Positions 50,183-59,698 of a stretch of 64,000 nucleotides of DNA are shown here, in pieces. Source of the stretch: Entamoeba histolytica HM-1:IMSS (Eukaryota > Evosea > Mastigamoebida > Endamoebidae); assembly GCF_000208925.1 (NCBI RefSeq), contig NW_001914878.1:1428-65427 (forward strand). Reading direction: 5' to 3'. Made by a program: the position numbers and the translations under genes. The notes beneath the pieces were generated by a model, which worked only from the letters and a program-made list of their open reading frames with translations, searched no databases and was not told the origin of the DNA. The stretch's first letter is position 1, and each line of letters opens with the position of its first letter.

Positions 50183-51640
50183 CTAATCACAACAACACAA
50201 AAGCCTTAATGGATGGTCTCTTGTTTCAGTACAACAAAGAAACTTAAAAAACATTTCTATTCGTGGGTATCTCCAACATGAAATATATGAATTATCTACA
50301 ACATAATAACAACATGAACATGCTCCTTCTATACATTGTGTTGATAGAAAAGCATAAAATTCTCCCACTACAACTACAATAAATAATAAAATTTCAAGAG
50401 GAATAAGAGTTAATGACCAGTACCAATGAACGATATTATCTAGTTTCAATCCAATAAAGAGTAAAATCAAAATAAAATACCAAAAGATTGATGCATAATG
50501 GGTGCATAAACAACATTCACAAATATCTTCTATCCCATCAGTAAACTCTTCTAATTCATTGTCATAACATCCAAAGAATATTTTTTTACATCTACCTTCA
50601 GGTAATGAATAACAGATTTTACAAGTTAGTACACATGACTCACATAAAAGAGTCACTATTGAGATATGGAATGGTATTAAATAACAACTATAATATCCTT
50701 TAATTACTTCACTACCTCTTAGAAGACATAGGAACAAAGATACAAATATTAGAAAAATATAAGGAATAATTCGAGTTAACCACCAACACTCAAACTTTGG
50801 TGGAGACCATGCCCATGGTAATAAGTTACAACTAAAACACCCACAAAATGTAAAACAAAACAAATATATTGTTAATGGAATAAGGAGGACAAAACCATCA
50901 ATGTACTTTGTAAAATAAAGACAAAATAATATTAAAGTTGATAATAAAACAAATGGAATAAAATGAAGGAAAGACCTTTTAGAACTAAAGTAATACAATT
51001 GACGAATATAAGAGAATAAACCATTATATATTTTATTATCTCTATTATTCTTACTCATATGCTCTATAAAGTTATTATCCTTAGTTAATGCCCCACAACA
51101 AGAAGAAACCATTGGAGCAATTACTTGAAACACAATTAATAAAATAATATCAACTAAAATTGGTGTTGTACTTATAAATCCATCTAACGTTAATCCTCCT
51201 AATAATAAAAACAAAAAGAGTAAAATAATGGAGACAATATCAGTAAACCAATTTTGTAAACATCTTCTTCCAATTAATCCACATCTTACTCTTGTTTGAA
51301 GGTTGTGACTTTTTTGTAATTCTTGTGTAAATTCTTTTTCAATAAGTTCACTCATTTTAATAACTTGGTAATTTTTTATTGTTTCACCAATAGTTGAAAC
51401 TGATTGTGGTGATTGAGTAACTGTTTTTAATAAATTTAAATCATTTTGTTTAGTATATAGTTGTTTACAAGTAGAAGTCATATGAATAAATGAGGGTAAA
51501 TCTAAATGATTGAAAATTGTATCAATAATATCTTCAGGTAAGTCTGTAAATGATGGAGAGGCATTACCATGAGTATTTAATTCATCTGTTTGAATTAGAA
51601 GGGGAGATTTGCTTTCAGGCATTTCAAGTGGTTCAGACAT
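50183..51640 (-). CDS. F-box plus TMEM185-like polytopic membrane protein, 485 aa
   Basis: An acidic, Ser-rich N-terminus (1-30) precedes an F-box, FTDLPEDIIDTIFNHLDLPSFIHMTSTCKQLY (about 31-63). From about 130 to 450 lie about ten hydrophobic helices with many Cys. The segment FIGLKLDNIVHWYWSLTLIPLEI resembles the transmembrane Fragile-X-F-associated (TMEM185) family pattern LKLDG...W...PLW. An acidic Cys-rich loop, FTDGIEDICECC, and a Cys-rich C-terminus (LLCCCD) follow. Together with the gene at 43675 it suggests membrane-tethered SCF adaptors. Family call moderate; the F-box and membrane topology are visible. Confidence 0.78.
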   Translation of the reverse strand: MSEPLEMPESKSPLLIQTDELNTHGNASPSFTDLPEDIIDTIFNHLDLPSFIHMTSTCKQLYTKQNDLNLLKTVTQSPQSVSTIGETIKNYQVIKMSELIEKEFTQELQKSHNLQTRVRCGLIGRRCLQNWFTDIVSIILLFLFLLLGGLTLDGFISTTPILVDIILLIVFQVIAPMVSSCCGALTKDNNFIEHMSKNNRDNKIYNGLFSYIRQLYYFSSKRSFLHFIPFVLLSTLILFCLYFTKYIDGFVLLIPLTIYLFCFTFCGCFSCNLLPWAWSPPKFECWWLTRIIPYIFLIFVSLFLCLLRGSEVIKGYYSCYLIPFHISIVTLLCESCVLTCKICYSLPEGRCKKIFFGCYDNELEEFTDGIEDICECCLCTHYASIFWYFILILLFIGLKLDNIVHWYWSLTLIPLEILLFIVVVVGEFYAFLSTQCIEGACSCCYYVVDNSYISCWRYPRIEMFFKFLCCTETRDHPLRLLCCCD

Positions 51641-51733
51641 GGTACCACTAATATGAGGAGTTTTAAATTAAAATAAAAAACACATAAATTTTTAAAAAAA
51701 GACATAAATGAATTGTTTTTATTCAAGTGTAGA

Positions 51734-52708
51734 TTAATGTGTTGTTGAGCCATTTTGTTCTTTTAATGCTTCAAGATAATTTAAGATATTTTGAACAAAT
51801 TGAACAGCTTTTTGTGACATAACTAACCCTTCCATTGGGTCAGTACTTTCTGGTTCATATAAATTAGGTGCTATAACAATAGCAAGATTTTGGATAGTCA
51901 TTTTATTTGTTTCTCTGTTCTTAGCAACTTCAATCATAAGATCAAATAACCAAGTTAATAATGCACGTGACTTTTCATTTAATGATTCAAAAGCTTTATA
52001 ACTCTCAGCTGGTTCAGTAGAATAGAAGATTTGGTCACATGAAAGTACATTTAAAATAGGTCTTGGTAATTCACGGAACCATAATTTAATTAAATTAGAT
52101 ATATCATCAACAGTTGCATCCATCATATCTTCAGTAATAATACCATTTGATTTGTTTAAACGTTCTTTTAAACTTTTTACCATTCCTTGTTCTCCAGCAA
52201 GTCTAAAAACTCCTTCTGAAGTAAAACCTCCTTTTTCTCTAAATGCAATATCTAAAGTAATAATAATTTGTGGAAGAATTAAATCTCGAGTTGGATGTTT
52301 AAACCATTCTAATGACTCAGGATCAACACCAAAGACACCAGATTCAGATCTTAATCTTACGTTAAGGAAAATTTGTCCTTGAGTTTCAGCAGATAAATTA
52401 ACTCTAAAATTTTTATTAATTTTTTGTCTAAGAATTAAACTTGCTTTAATTTTCTTTTTACTTTTTGAAGCTAAACTTCCTTTTTCTGGAGTAAATTTTA
52501 ACTGGAAATCTTTCTCAAATATTTGTTCTAACTTGAAATTAATTTTAAAATTTTGTAAATTAGTAATAATAATTTCATCTTTATATTTCTTATTTACTTC
52601 CAGTACAACATCTCCAAATAATAGAGTGTCTTTATTTACATGAAGAGCATCACTTAGAAGAACACTCTGCCTAACATTTCCACTTGGTTTTTGAATTTCA
52701 TTTCCCAT
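51734..52708 (-). CDS. ASH-like domain plus RhoGAP protein, 324 aa
   Basis: The N-terminus, MGNEIQK, fits an N-myristoylation site. Residues about 25-130 form an immunoglobulin-like beta domain (LLFGDVVLEVNKKYKDEIIITNLQ, FTPEKGSLASKSKKKI) resembling ASH/MSP domains. Residues about 135-315 are a RhoGAP domain with the arginine finger in GVFRLAGE and LWFRELPRPIL as the conserved second block. The ASH-RhoGAP order matches the C-terminal half of OCRL/INPP5B, but no phosphatase is present. It should turn off Rho/Rac family GTPases at a membrane. Entamoeba has many RhoGAPs. Confidence 0.85.
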   Translation of the reverse strand: MGNEIQKPSGNVRQSVLLSDALHVNKDTLLFGDVVLEVNKKYKDEIIITNLQNFKINFKLEQIFEKDFQLKFTPEKGSLASKSKKKIKASLILRQKINKNFRVNLSAETQGQIFLNVRLRSESGVFGVDPESLEWFKHPTRDLILPQIIITLDIAFREKGGFTSEGVFRLAGEQGMVKSLKERLNKSNGIITEDMMDATVDDISNLIKLWFRELPRPILNVLSCDQIFYSTEPAESYKAFESLNEKSRALLTWLFDLMIEVAKNRETNKMTIQNLAIVIAPNLYEPESTDPMEGLVMSQKAVQFVQNILNYLEALKEQNGSTTH

Positions 52709-53001
52709 GTTCTTTTGAAATTCTTTTTAAAGTTCTATTGTTTAAAAATAACTCAATGGTAAAGGGTTTGATATTCCTATTTTTGATTATTTCCTAGTTT
52801 TATTAAAAAAATTTTACTCGATATTCCAAGTAACTAACAACAGAACGAAAATTAAGAAGATAAGTTTTTAATCTCTTATTTCTCTTTAGTAAATAATTTT
52901 TGTTATTAAATTCATTTATTTTTGATGATACAAAAACAACAAAAAAACGATAAATAATAATTTATCGATAACATTTTTAAATAGCTTACATCAAAGATTA
53001 T

Positions 53002-54449
53002 TCATGGATGTTTTGAAGAAACAATAAGAGGGATTTTATTTTCTTTTTGTAGTTGAACTAATAATGTCTTATTTACGTTAGTGCCATCCTTTGTTAATGA
53101 GACTGATGGAGGAAATGATATATTTGTAATTTTTGAAGTTATTAGTTTTTGTGTTTTTGAAAGAGTATTAGTACATTTTCTAGATAACATTAATGACCAA
53201 TAAATAATGAATAAAAAGAAGATACAAGCAATAATAAGTAATATATAAAACATAGCTTGGGTTTTTGTATTTATTTTTAATTTTAATTCATGATATGAAT
53301 TTTTTAAGGCAAGTAATTCTTTACTTAATCGTTGATTTTCAAGTATTTGATTTGTATTTTCTTTCTCAAATATTGTTAATTGTTCATTCATAGTCTTAGT
53401 TTCTTCAAAAGATAAACTTATATCTTTTTTAATTTCTGTTAATAATTTATTAACAACATTCTCTGTTTCATTTAATGATAAAATGTGTTGAACAAAATGT
53501 TTTTGTAATTCATCTATATGACCTTTAAACACTTCAAGTTCTAATTCAACTCTGTGAATTCTCATTTTTTGTTTATACAAAAATGTTCTTGTTGTGTTTT
53601 CTATTGTTATATTATTTAATGAAGAATTTATAATCTTTGTAGTTAAATTAATAAATGGTTTATTTGACTCATTAATAAATTCTTCTTCACTCCATTTAAT
53701 TGGAGTAATACTAGGTTCAGCAAATGTATGTTCATTATCTAATAAATTAACAGAATTATTTTTTACATCTTCTGTTTCTACCATATCATCAACTAATTCA
53801 TCCAATGAAGATATTCCATATGCTACAAATTTGTTTATAGAACAATAATACTCTTTTCCATACCATGAAGTTTGATGAATTTTGATATATTTACACCAGA
53901 ATGGGTGAGGAATAGAAATTGAATGTAGTATTTTTTGGTTAGGTAATCTAAACTCTCCTAAAACACGCCAATAAGTCCCATCCACAGAACAACTTATTGT
54001 TAAGTTCTGTAATTGATTACTAAATAATTCAAAATTACCAATACCCACTTGGTGTAATTGAATTGTTTGACATAATTCAACAACAAAATGAATATTGTCT
54101 TGACATGGTGAAAGATAATACTCATCTTTATTACTATTCAACAAGTTGTTACTACCCTTCATTATTAGTATCAAACATTCATTATTTGAAACAAAAATAA
54201 AAAAAAACAAACACATGCTTTACTATTTGTAGCAATTACTTTTGCACCACAATCATCAGAAGCGTAGTTATTTTTTCTATCAACTAATTGACCATTCATA
54301 GACAAAGAATCATTACTGTTCAGATATTGATTTTCATGTAATTTTTTTAAGCTATAGAAATAAAATATCTTTTCTGTACTTAAAAAAAACCCAGTAAGTA
54401 TTATGACACCAGAAATAATTATCACAATATAACTAACATTTAATTTCAT
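53002..54449 (-). CDS. SUN/SLP (SUCO/osteopotentia-type) membrane protein
   Basis: Exon 1 (54449-54213) and exon 2 (54156-53002) join across a 56-bp GTTTGT...AAG intron to 463 residues. An N-terminal signal anchor (about 5-25) is followed by a SUN domain (about 66-193): DCGAKVIATNSKA...NKDEYYLSPC, NFELFSNQLQNLTISCS, and WYGKEYYCSINKFVAYG. These are SUCO/Slp1-type, not the KASH-binding nuclear form. A coiled coil (about 265-380) and a second transmembrane helix (about 385-405) follow. In yeast, Slp1 with Emp65 protects soluble ER proteins from degradation, so an ER-membrane role is inferred. Splicing completes the SUN domain start, which supports the model. Confidence 0.85.
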
Positions 54450-56514
54450 AGTGATTATTTTATAGATTCTTTAATGGGGTTTAAGAAATTACATAATTAC
54501 CTTCAATTAGTTCTCTAGTCAACTTTTGTTCTAATCCATTTTTACAGGGTTTTGTGTTGAGTGGTTTGATAAATTATTGAAAGGTATTACTTTTAGTTTT
54601 TTTCTTTAATAGGGTATTAATTGATGTATACTTGCTTTCTTCTTATAAAATGTAAATGTCTTAATTCAGTCAATATAGTCTTAATTAAAGCTAATAAAAA
54701 TAAAAGAGACTTTATTAATGAATAAGTTATAAAAAATGTTAAATTGTTCTGACAATATTATATCTGAGTGAATAATTGTTCAATGGAAAAAATTGACCAA
54801 ATAAGTTATTAATAATTACAATAAACATTAATCTATATAGGATAGAATTATATTAAATTACCTCTTTAATATATGTAGAGATATTTGCTTTTAAGGTTTA
54901 TTGTGTATTATTCTTATGCTTCCTCTTCTATAACTTTATTTTTTCTATTTCAATAATTCCAAAAACTCTAACAAAAAAAAATTTATAAAATTTTTTATTC
55001 ACTGCTAAACATACAAAAATTCAAATATTTTCTTATTTAACTAGACTTTGAATGAAATTTTTATCACTACTTTATTACCTTAATAATAATCTTAAGACAA
55101 TGTGTTGAATCAAAGTTGATAATGTAAAGCATCATTCTTTACAGATAATGCATACATTAATTTAAATTAATAAAGGAAAAATTATATTAAATTTTATAAA
55201 TTAATATTTCCTTGTAAAACTTCACCTTTCATTTTTAATTTATTTCAAAATATCTTCCTCTTTTTTTACTGTTTGAAAGGATAAGAATCAACTCAAAATC
55301 TATGGGGGTATTGATAAAAATTTACCTTTACACAAAATTAATATTAAATCTTTTTCTTCATAATAAATGAAAAAATAAATTAAACTGACAAACAGAAATA
55401 AAAATCTTTCATAATGTTACAAGTTTTAAACAAATATTTAATACTGGATTTAATGAGTAAATTTGTTTGGTAAATAATATGATTTTATTTAATAAAAAAT
55501 TTTGATTAATTTCATAACAAATATTTCATATATTATTCATATACTAATTTATAGTATAATGAAGTAAATATTAAAGTATTTATACTAAAAAACAAAACAG
55601 AAAATACATTGGAAAGAATTTTTCTTTCTTTAACCAAATAACAAAATACTTTTTATTCAACAACCTAAGAAATTCTTTCAACTTAATTGAATATTTGGGT
55701 AAGTAAAAGAATTTCTAATAAACTTCATGAATTATAAAAAATTTAAGTAAGAAAAATGATTTTTTCTTAAAAATAGATTTTTTGAAAATCTTGTATTTTT
55801 CCTATTTTTAACAATTCTTTTTTAGTTTCTAAGAGTGATTTTTATTCTTATAATAATATTTTCATCTTTTGTTATATAATTTTTAATATCTCTTTATATA
55901 AAAATATTTCTTTAATTCTTTACCAACAAGTTTTAATATTAAAAGTATAATAAATCAATTCTAGAGTTTAAGAAACATCAAATTGACACAAAACAACTTT
56001 AAAAAGAGTAATTCTATACTATTTTTATTATTATGTCTCATTAATTATATTTATAAAGTTAAAAATTCAGAAGTTTTATAAACTAAAGAAAATAACAAAT
56101 AACAAAAAGAAATTATAATTATATTCAATGATTATTTTATTACCATTAATAGGAAAATCCTTCTTAATTATTCATACAAGAATTGAAGCTAAATTAATTT
56201 AATTTTTGACTATTTCATTATAAAAACATTAAAACCTTTGTTATTTACACATTTACTCTTAATAAATTAATAAACAAATATTCCTCAAATAATACATTTT
56301 ATTTATTTTTCTTCATATAATAAATTGTAATTATGATATTTTTTTCAACAAAATAATTGTTTTTATTTATTTTTATTATTTTCATTGTCATTCTTTTCTT
56401 GGAGAAAACTACCTAAAGAAACACCCTGAAACTTCGTTTAAAAATTTTTTTCATTCAAAGTAGAGTTTTTTTATATCATAACCAAACCTAGGATATAACT
56501 TTGAAACCAATCAG
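54450..56514. other. 2-kb gene-free region
   Basis: The longest stretch without a gene. No frame above about 60 codons and no RNA gene is seen. It is the divergent interval between the SUN/SLP gene (minus) and RasGAP 2 (plus). Very AT-rich with homopolymer runs. Confidence 0.6.
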
Positions 56515-57575
56515 ATGTCAGTTCCGCCACAAACCCTCCAGAAGAATTTTGGTCCTTTCTATTCTCATATTTCCTTCCCTCGTACAAATGTTATGCCACA
56601 TCAATTACATCAAGTACGTTCTGAGAAACAAATTTTATCACATTTTTTATTTACAAACAAAATTGCAGATTATGCCACTTTAAAGGTATTATTATTACAA
56701 CCTTCTTCTCCATTGTTAAGTGCTTATATAAACTCTGTTTGTTTTTATTTTATAGTGTTTTTCTTCTTTCTCAGATTTTAATCTAATAGTTTTTAAAGGA
56801 TGATGATTCTCAAAAATATTTGGATGTTTTACTTCATTATTATGATTCACACAATCTTTTACCTCACTTGTTACTTAGTCTTGCTTCATTTGAAATTAAA
56901 TCAACAAATATTTGCAATCCACTTTTTAGAGGAAATACATTATTTTCAAGAATTTATTCTTTATATTTAACCGAATATTGTTCTTTTTTCCTTACGGAAA
57001 CTTCAAAGGCATTATTAAATTTCCTCTCAGCAATTCATTATGATGATAAAATAAACAATCAAGAAGATATTTCAGTTATTATTACCACTTATTTCTCTTT
57101 AATTTCTGATTCTTTTAAATATATTCCACAAGAACTTCTCTGGGTTCTTCATTGTATTTATCAAAAAGTACTTATCTCTCGAGGTAAATCAGATGCAATG
57201 ATAAGTATAAATACATTATTCTTTTTGAGGTACTTATTTATTCCATTTAAAGAAACACCATCATTATTTAAAATAATTCAGTCACAAATATCATCAATTT
57301 TTCTTCATTTACAAACTGTTGAGCACAATGAACAAACAAAACCAATTGTTGATTTGATTGACTGTATTTTAAATAAGATTTATTGTATTACTTCACCTCA
57401 TTCCACTCATCCTAAAATGTTTGATAGTTCATCAGATAATGAATTATTGTTTATACTTCGTTCAAATAAAGATTTAATTTTGAGTAATTATGAAGGTGAT
57501 CCTTGTGATCTCTCTTCATTATTCTCACAACATAAGACATCTACCGTTCCTATAAATTCTCATTCAGACAAATGA
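56515..57575 (+). CDS. RasGAP-domain protein 2, 335 aa
   Basis: Exon 1 (56515-56736) and exon 2 (56790-57575) join in phase 0 across a 53-bp GTTTGT...TAG intron. The start is ATG 56515 (MSVPPQTLQ), and a different-frame open stretch from 56501 is not used. RasGAP features: NPLFRGNTLFSRIY (arginine-finger loop LFRGN) and TLFFLRYLFIPF (second signature). It resembles RasGAP 1 at 16762 with the intron at the same point, but lacks the Ser-rich N-terminus length and the C-terminal coiled coil. Presumably acts on a Ras/Rap-type GTPase. UBAC2 begins 81 bp downstream. Confidence 0.82.
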
Positions 57576-57656
57576 TATAATTTAATGTATTTTGTTATTT
57601 ATTGTTTCATATTTCTTCTTTATAAAAAAATTAAAACTTTAAACAAAAACTCATCA

Positions 57657-58570
57657 ATGAAAGCTGGATTTGAAGGTGCACCACTTTCTTTAATCATTTT
57701 TATTTCTACACTCACCTTATCACTTATCTCATATTTTGGATTTCTTGGGAAAGATACATTAATACTGAATGAAGAATGGTATAAGCATCCTTGGTGTATT
57801 ATTACTAGTTTATTTTGTCATTCTTCTATCAGTCAAATAATATACTCTTTACTATTAATTTATACTTTTAGAATTCTTGAACGAAGATGGTCAACTCGAA
57901 TATTCCTTCAACGACATATTCTTATAAACGTAATAAGTCTCTTATTGTCAGTATTTGTTTTTCGTTTCACTCATAAATTTTATTCGTTACAAACAAGTCA
58001 TACAGTATTTATTATTTATTATTATTTAGAAGTATTACCATTAATTAAATTAAAAATATTTATGTTAGAAACTTCAGATAACTTCTTTGTATATTTTTCA
58101 TATATTATGGTTTGTTTTATTTTATTTAATTAAAAGGAATTAAGTCATATTAACCAACTAAGATGTTATTTAATAATTTTAAAGATGGTATATTTTTTAC
58201 TTTAATAGGATTAATTACTGCACTTATCTCTTTATACCCACCAATTTATTCAGTTTTTCCATCACTTCCTCATTCAATAAATTTAATGATTGACTCTTTC
58301 TTTGATTATATTGACAAAATTCAAACACCTTTTACATTCATTCAGAACAATAAACTTCAACGTCGTCAAATAGAAGGTGAATTTATGCAAGCTATGAGAG
58401 AAAATATAAACCCAATTAATGAACAACCTAATCAACAAACGCGAGACCAAAAAATACAAACAATAATGGATTGTGGATTTACTCGAGAACAAGCAACATT
58501 TGCACTAAATAATACAAATGGAAATGTAGAAAATGCATTAGCTTTCTTATTAGATAATGGAAATTATTAA
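57657..58570 (+). CDS. UBAC2: UBAC2-like rhomboid pseudoprotease with UBA domain
   Basis: Exon 1 (57657-58109) and exon 2 (58163-58570) join across a 53-bp GTTTGT...AAG intron to 286 residues. ATG 57657 is preferred, as GFEGAPLSL follows as in UBAC2; an upstream ATG at 57585 would leave only 9 bp to the previous gene. The rhomboid-like part has LLLIYTFRILERRWSTRIF, matching human LLIYNFRIFERRYGSRKF, with no catalytic Ser/His. The C-terminal UBA (about 247-285: IQTIMDCGFTREQATFALNNT) is typical. UBAC2 is an ER membrane protein of ERAD and of lipid-droplet protein sorting. Confidence 0.87.
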
Positions 58571-58651
58571 ATTTAAACCATAAGTTAATTGTTTTTTTTT
58601 TAAAAAAAAGAATGAATGAGTTAAACAGAAAAAATGTATTGAATAAATTAA

Positions 58652-59452
58652 TCAATCACTTCCAATTGGCTTTTTTGGTAGTTTTTCTTCTATTGGAACT
58701 TCAACAGGTTTTGAACTTTTATCATCTAAATGATTGAACGGTTTTTCTGTGGTGTCAGGATATCTATATGCATATTGATAATCTTGGTCATACCTTCTAG
58801 AGTATGGTGTATATTGGTACGGTGTTCGTGGATCTATTGCTCTATCCATTGTTGGGAGAGGACGATCCATAGGAGGTCTTGTGTCCATCATATCTAATGA
58901 GTCAAGACGAGGTTGTACTGTTGTATTTATTCTATCTAGTTGTGAACGAACATCTAAATAAGTGTGAGGTGGTGGATTTGAAACACATTGATTTGGTAAT
59001 CTAGTATCCATCATCCTTTGACTAAATGGTTGGAAACAAGATGGTCCCTGTGAATTAACTGATGGAATTGGTTGATTTGAAGTTATGATCTTTGGAACTT
59101 GATTTGGTTGTTCAACCTTAATTTTTTCATCTTCTTCATCAGTATCATCTTCTTCTTCACCAGTTTTAGCCCCTTTTCTTTTTCTACTAAAACGAGGATA
59201 ATCAGCATTAGTTAAAGGTGTTTGAGTAGGTGTAAATTCTGTAAAACGTAATAATGTTTTTTCTATATCACCAGATGAATAAACAAAGATCTTATTATTA
59301 GTGGAGTTAAAACAAATTAAAGCTATCTCACAATCACATAATATAGACAACTCCATCGCTTTTTTTATCAATCCATTTTTTCTTTTGGTGAATGTAGCTT
59401 GACGGTTTCTATCATTTGCAATTCTTTCAATAGATATTTTATTTCTTCCCAT
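58652..59452 (-). CDS. MEF2-type MADS-box transcription factor, 266 aa
   Basis: Start moved to the ATG at 59452 so that the protein begins with the MADS box, [21 protein letters not shown]. Residues 1-60 match MEF2/SRF MADS domains ([28 protein letters not shown]), and the following [16 protein letters not shown] resembles the MEF2 extension. An acidic linker, [11 protein letters not shown], and a Pro/Tyr/Gln-rich C-terminus (likely activation domain) follow. It binds CArG-like A/T-rich DNA (CTAWWWWTAG type for MEF2). Entamoeba has few MADS genes; targets are unknown. Confidence 0.92.
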   Translation of the reverse strand: MGRNKISIERIANDRNRQATFTKRKNGLIKKAMELSILCDCEIALICFNSTNNKIFVYSSGDIEKTLLRFTEFTPTQTPLTNADYPRFSRKRKGAKTGEEEDDTDEEDEKIKVEQPNQVPKIITSNQPIPSVNSQGPSCFQPFSQRMMDTRLPNQCVSNPPPHTYLDVRSQLDRINTTVQPRLDSLDMMDTRPPMDRPLPTMDRAIDPRTPYQYTPYSRRYDQDYQYAYRYPDTTEKPFNHLDDKSSKPVEVPIEEKLPKKPIGSD

Positions 59453-59698
59453 GGCTGTATTTAGACGAACCAATTTTAACCATTTTAGTTCTGTTTTTAC
59501 CCTTTTTTACTCTTTTTTTAGTTTTTACTATAAATAAATTATAATAAGCTATTTTTATCTTTTTAAACTTCAGAAACGAAGAAATTAAAGTTTAAAATAA
59601 ATCAATGAAAAAACAAAATTAAAATTAAAAAAATTTTTAAAAATAATTTTTTTTGTAAAAACTGAAAAATAAAAGTAATTTTCAAGATTTTCTTTAGA

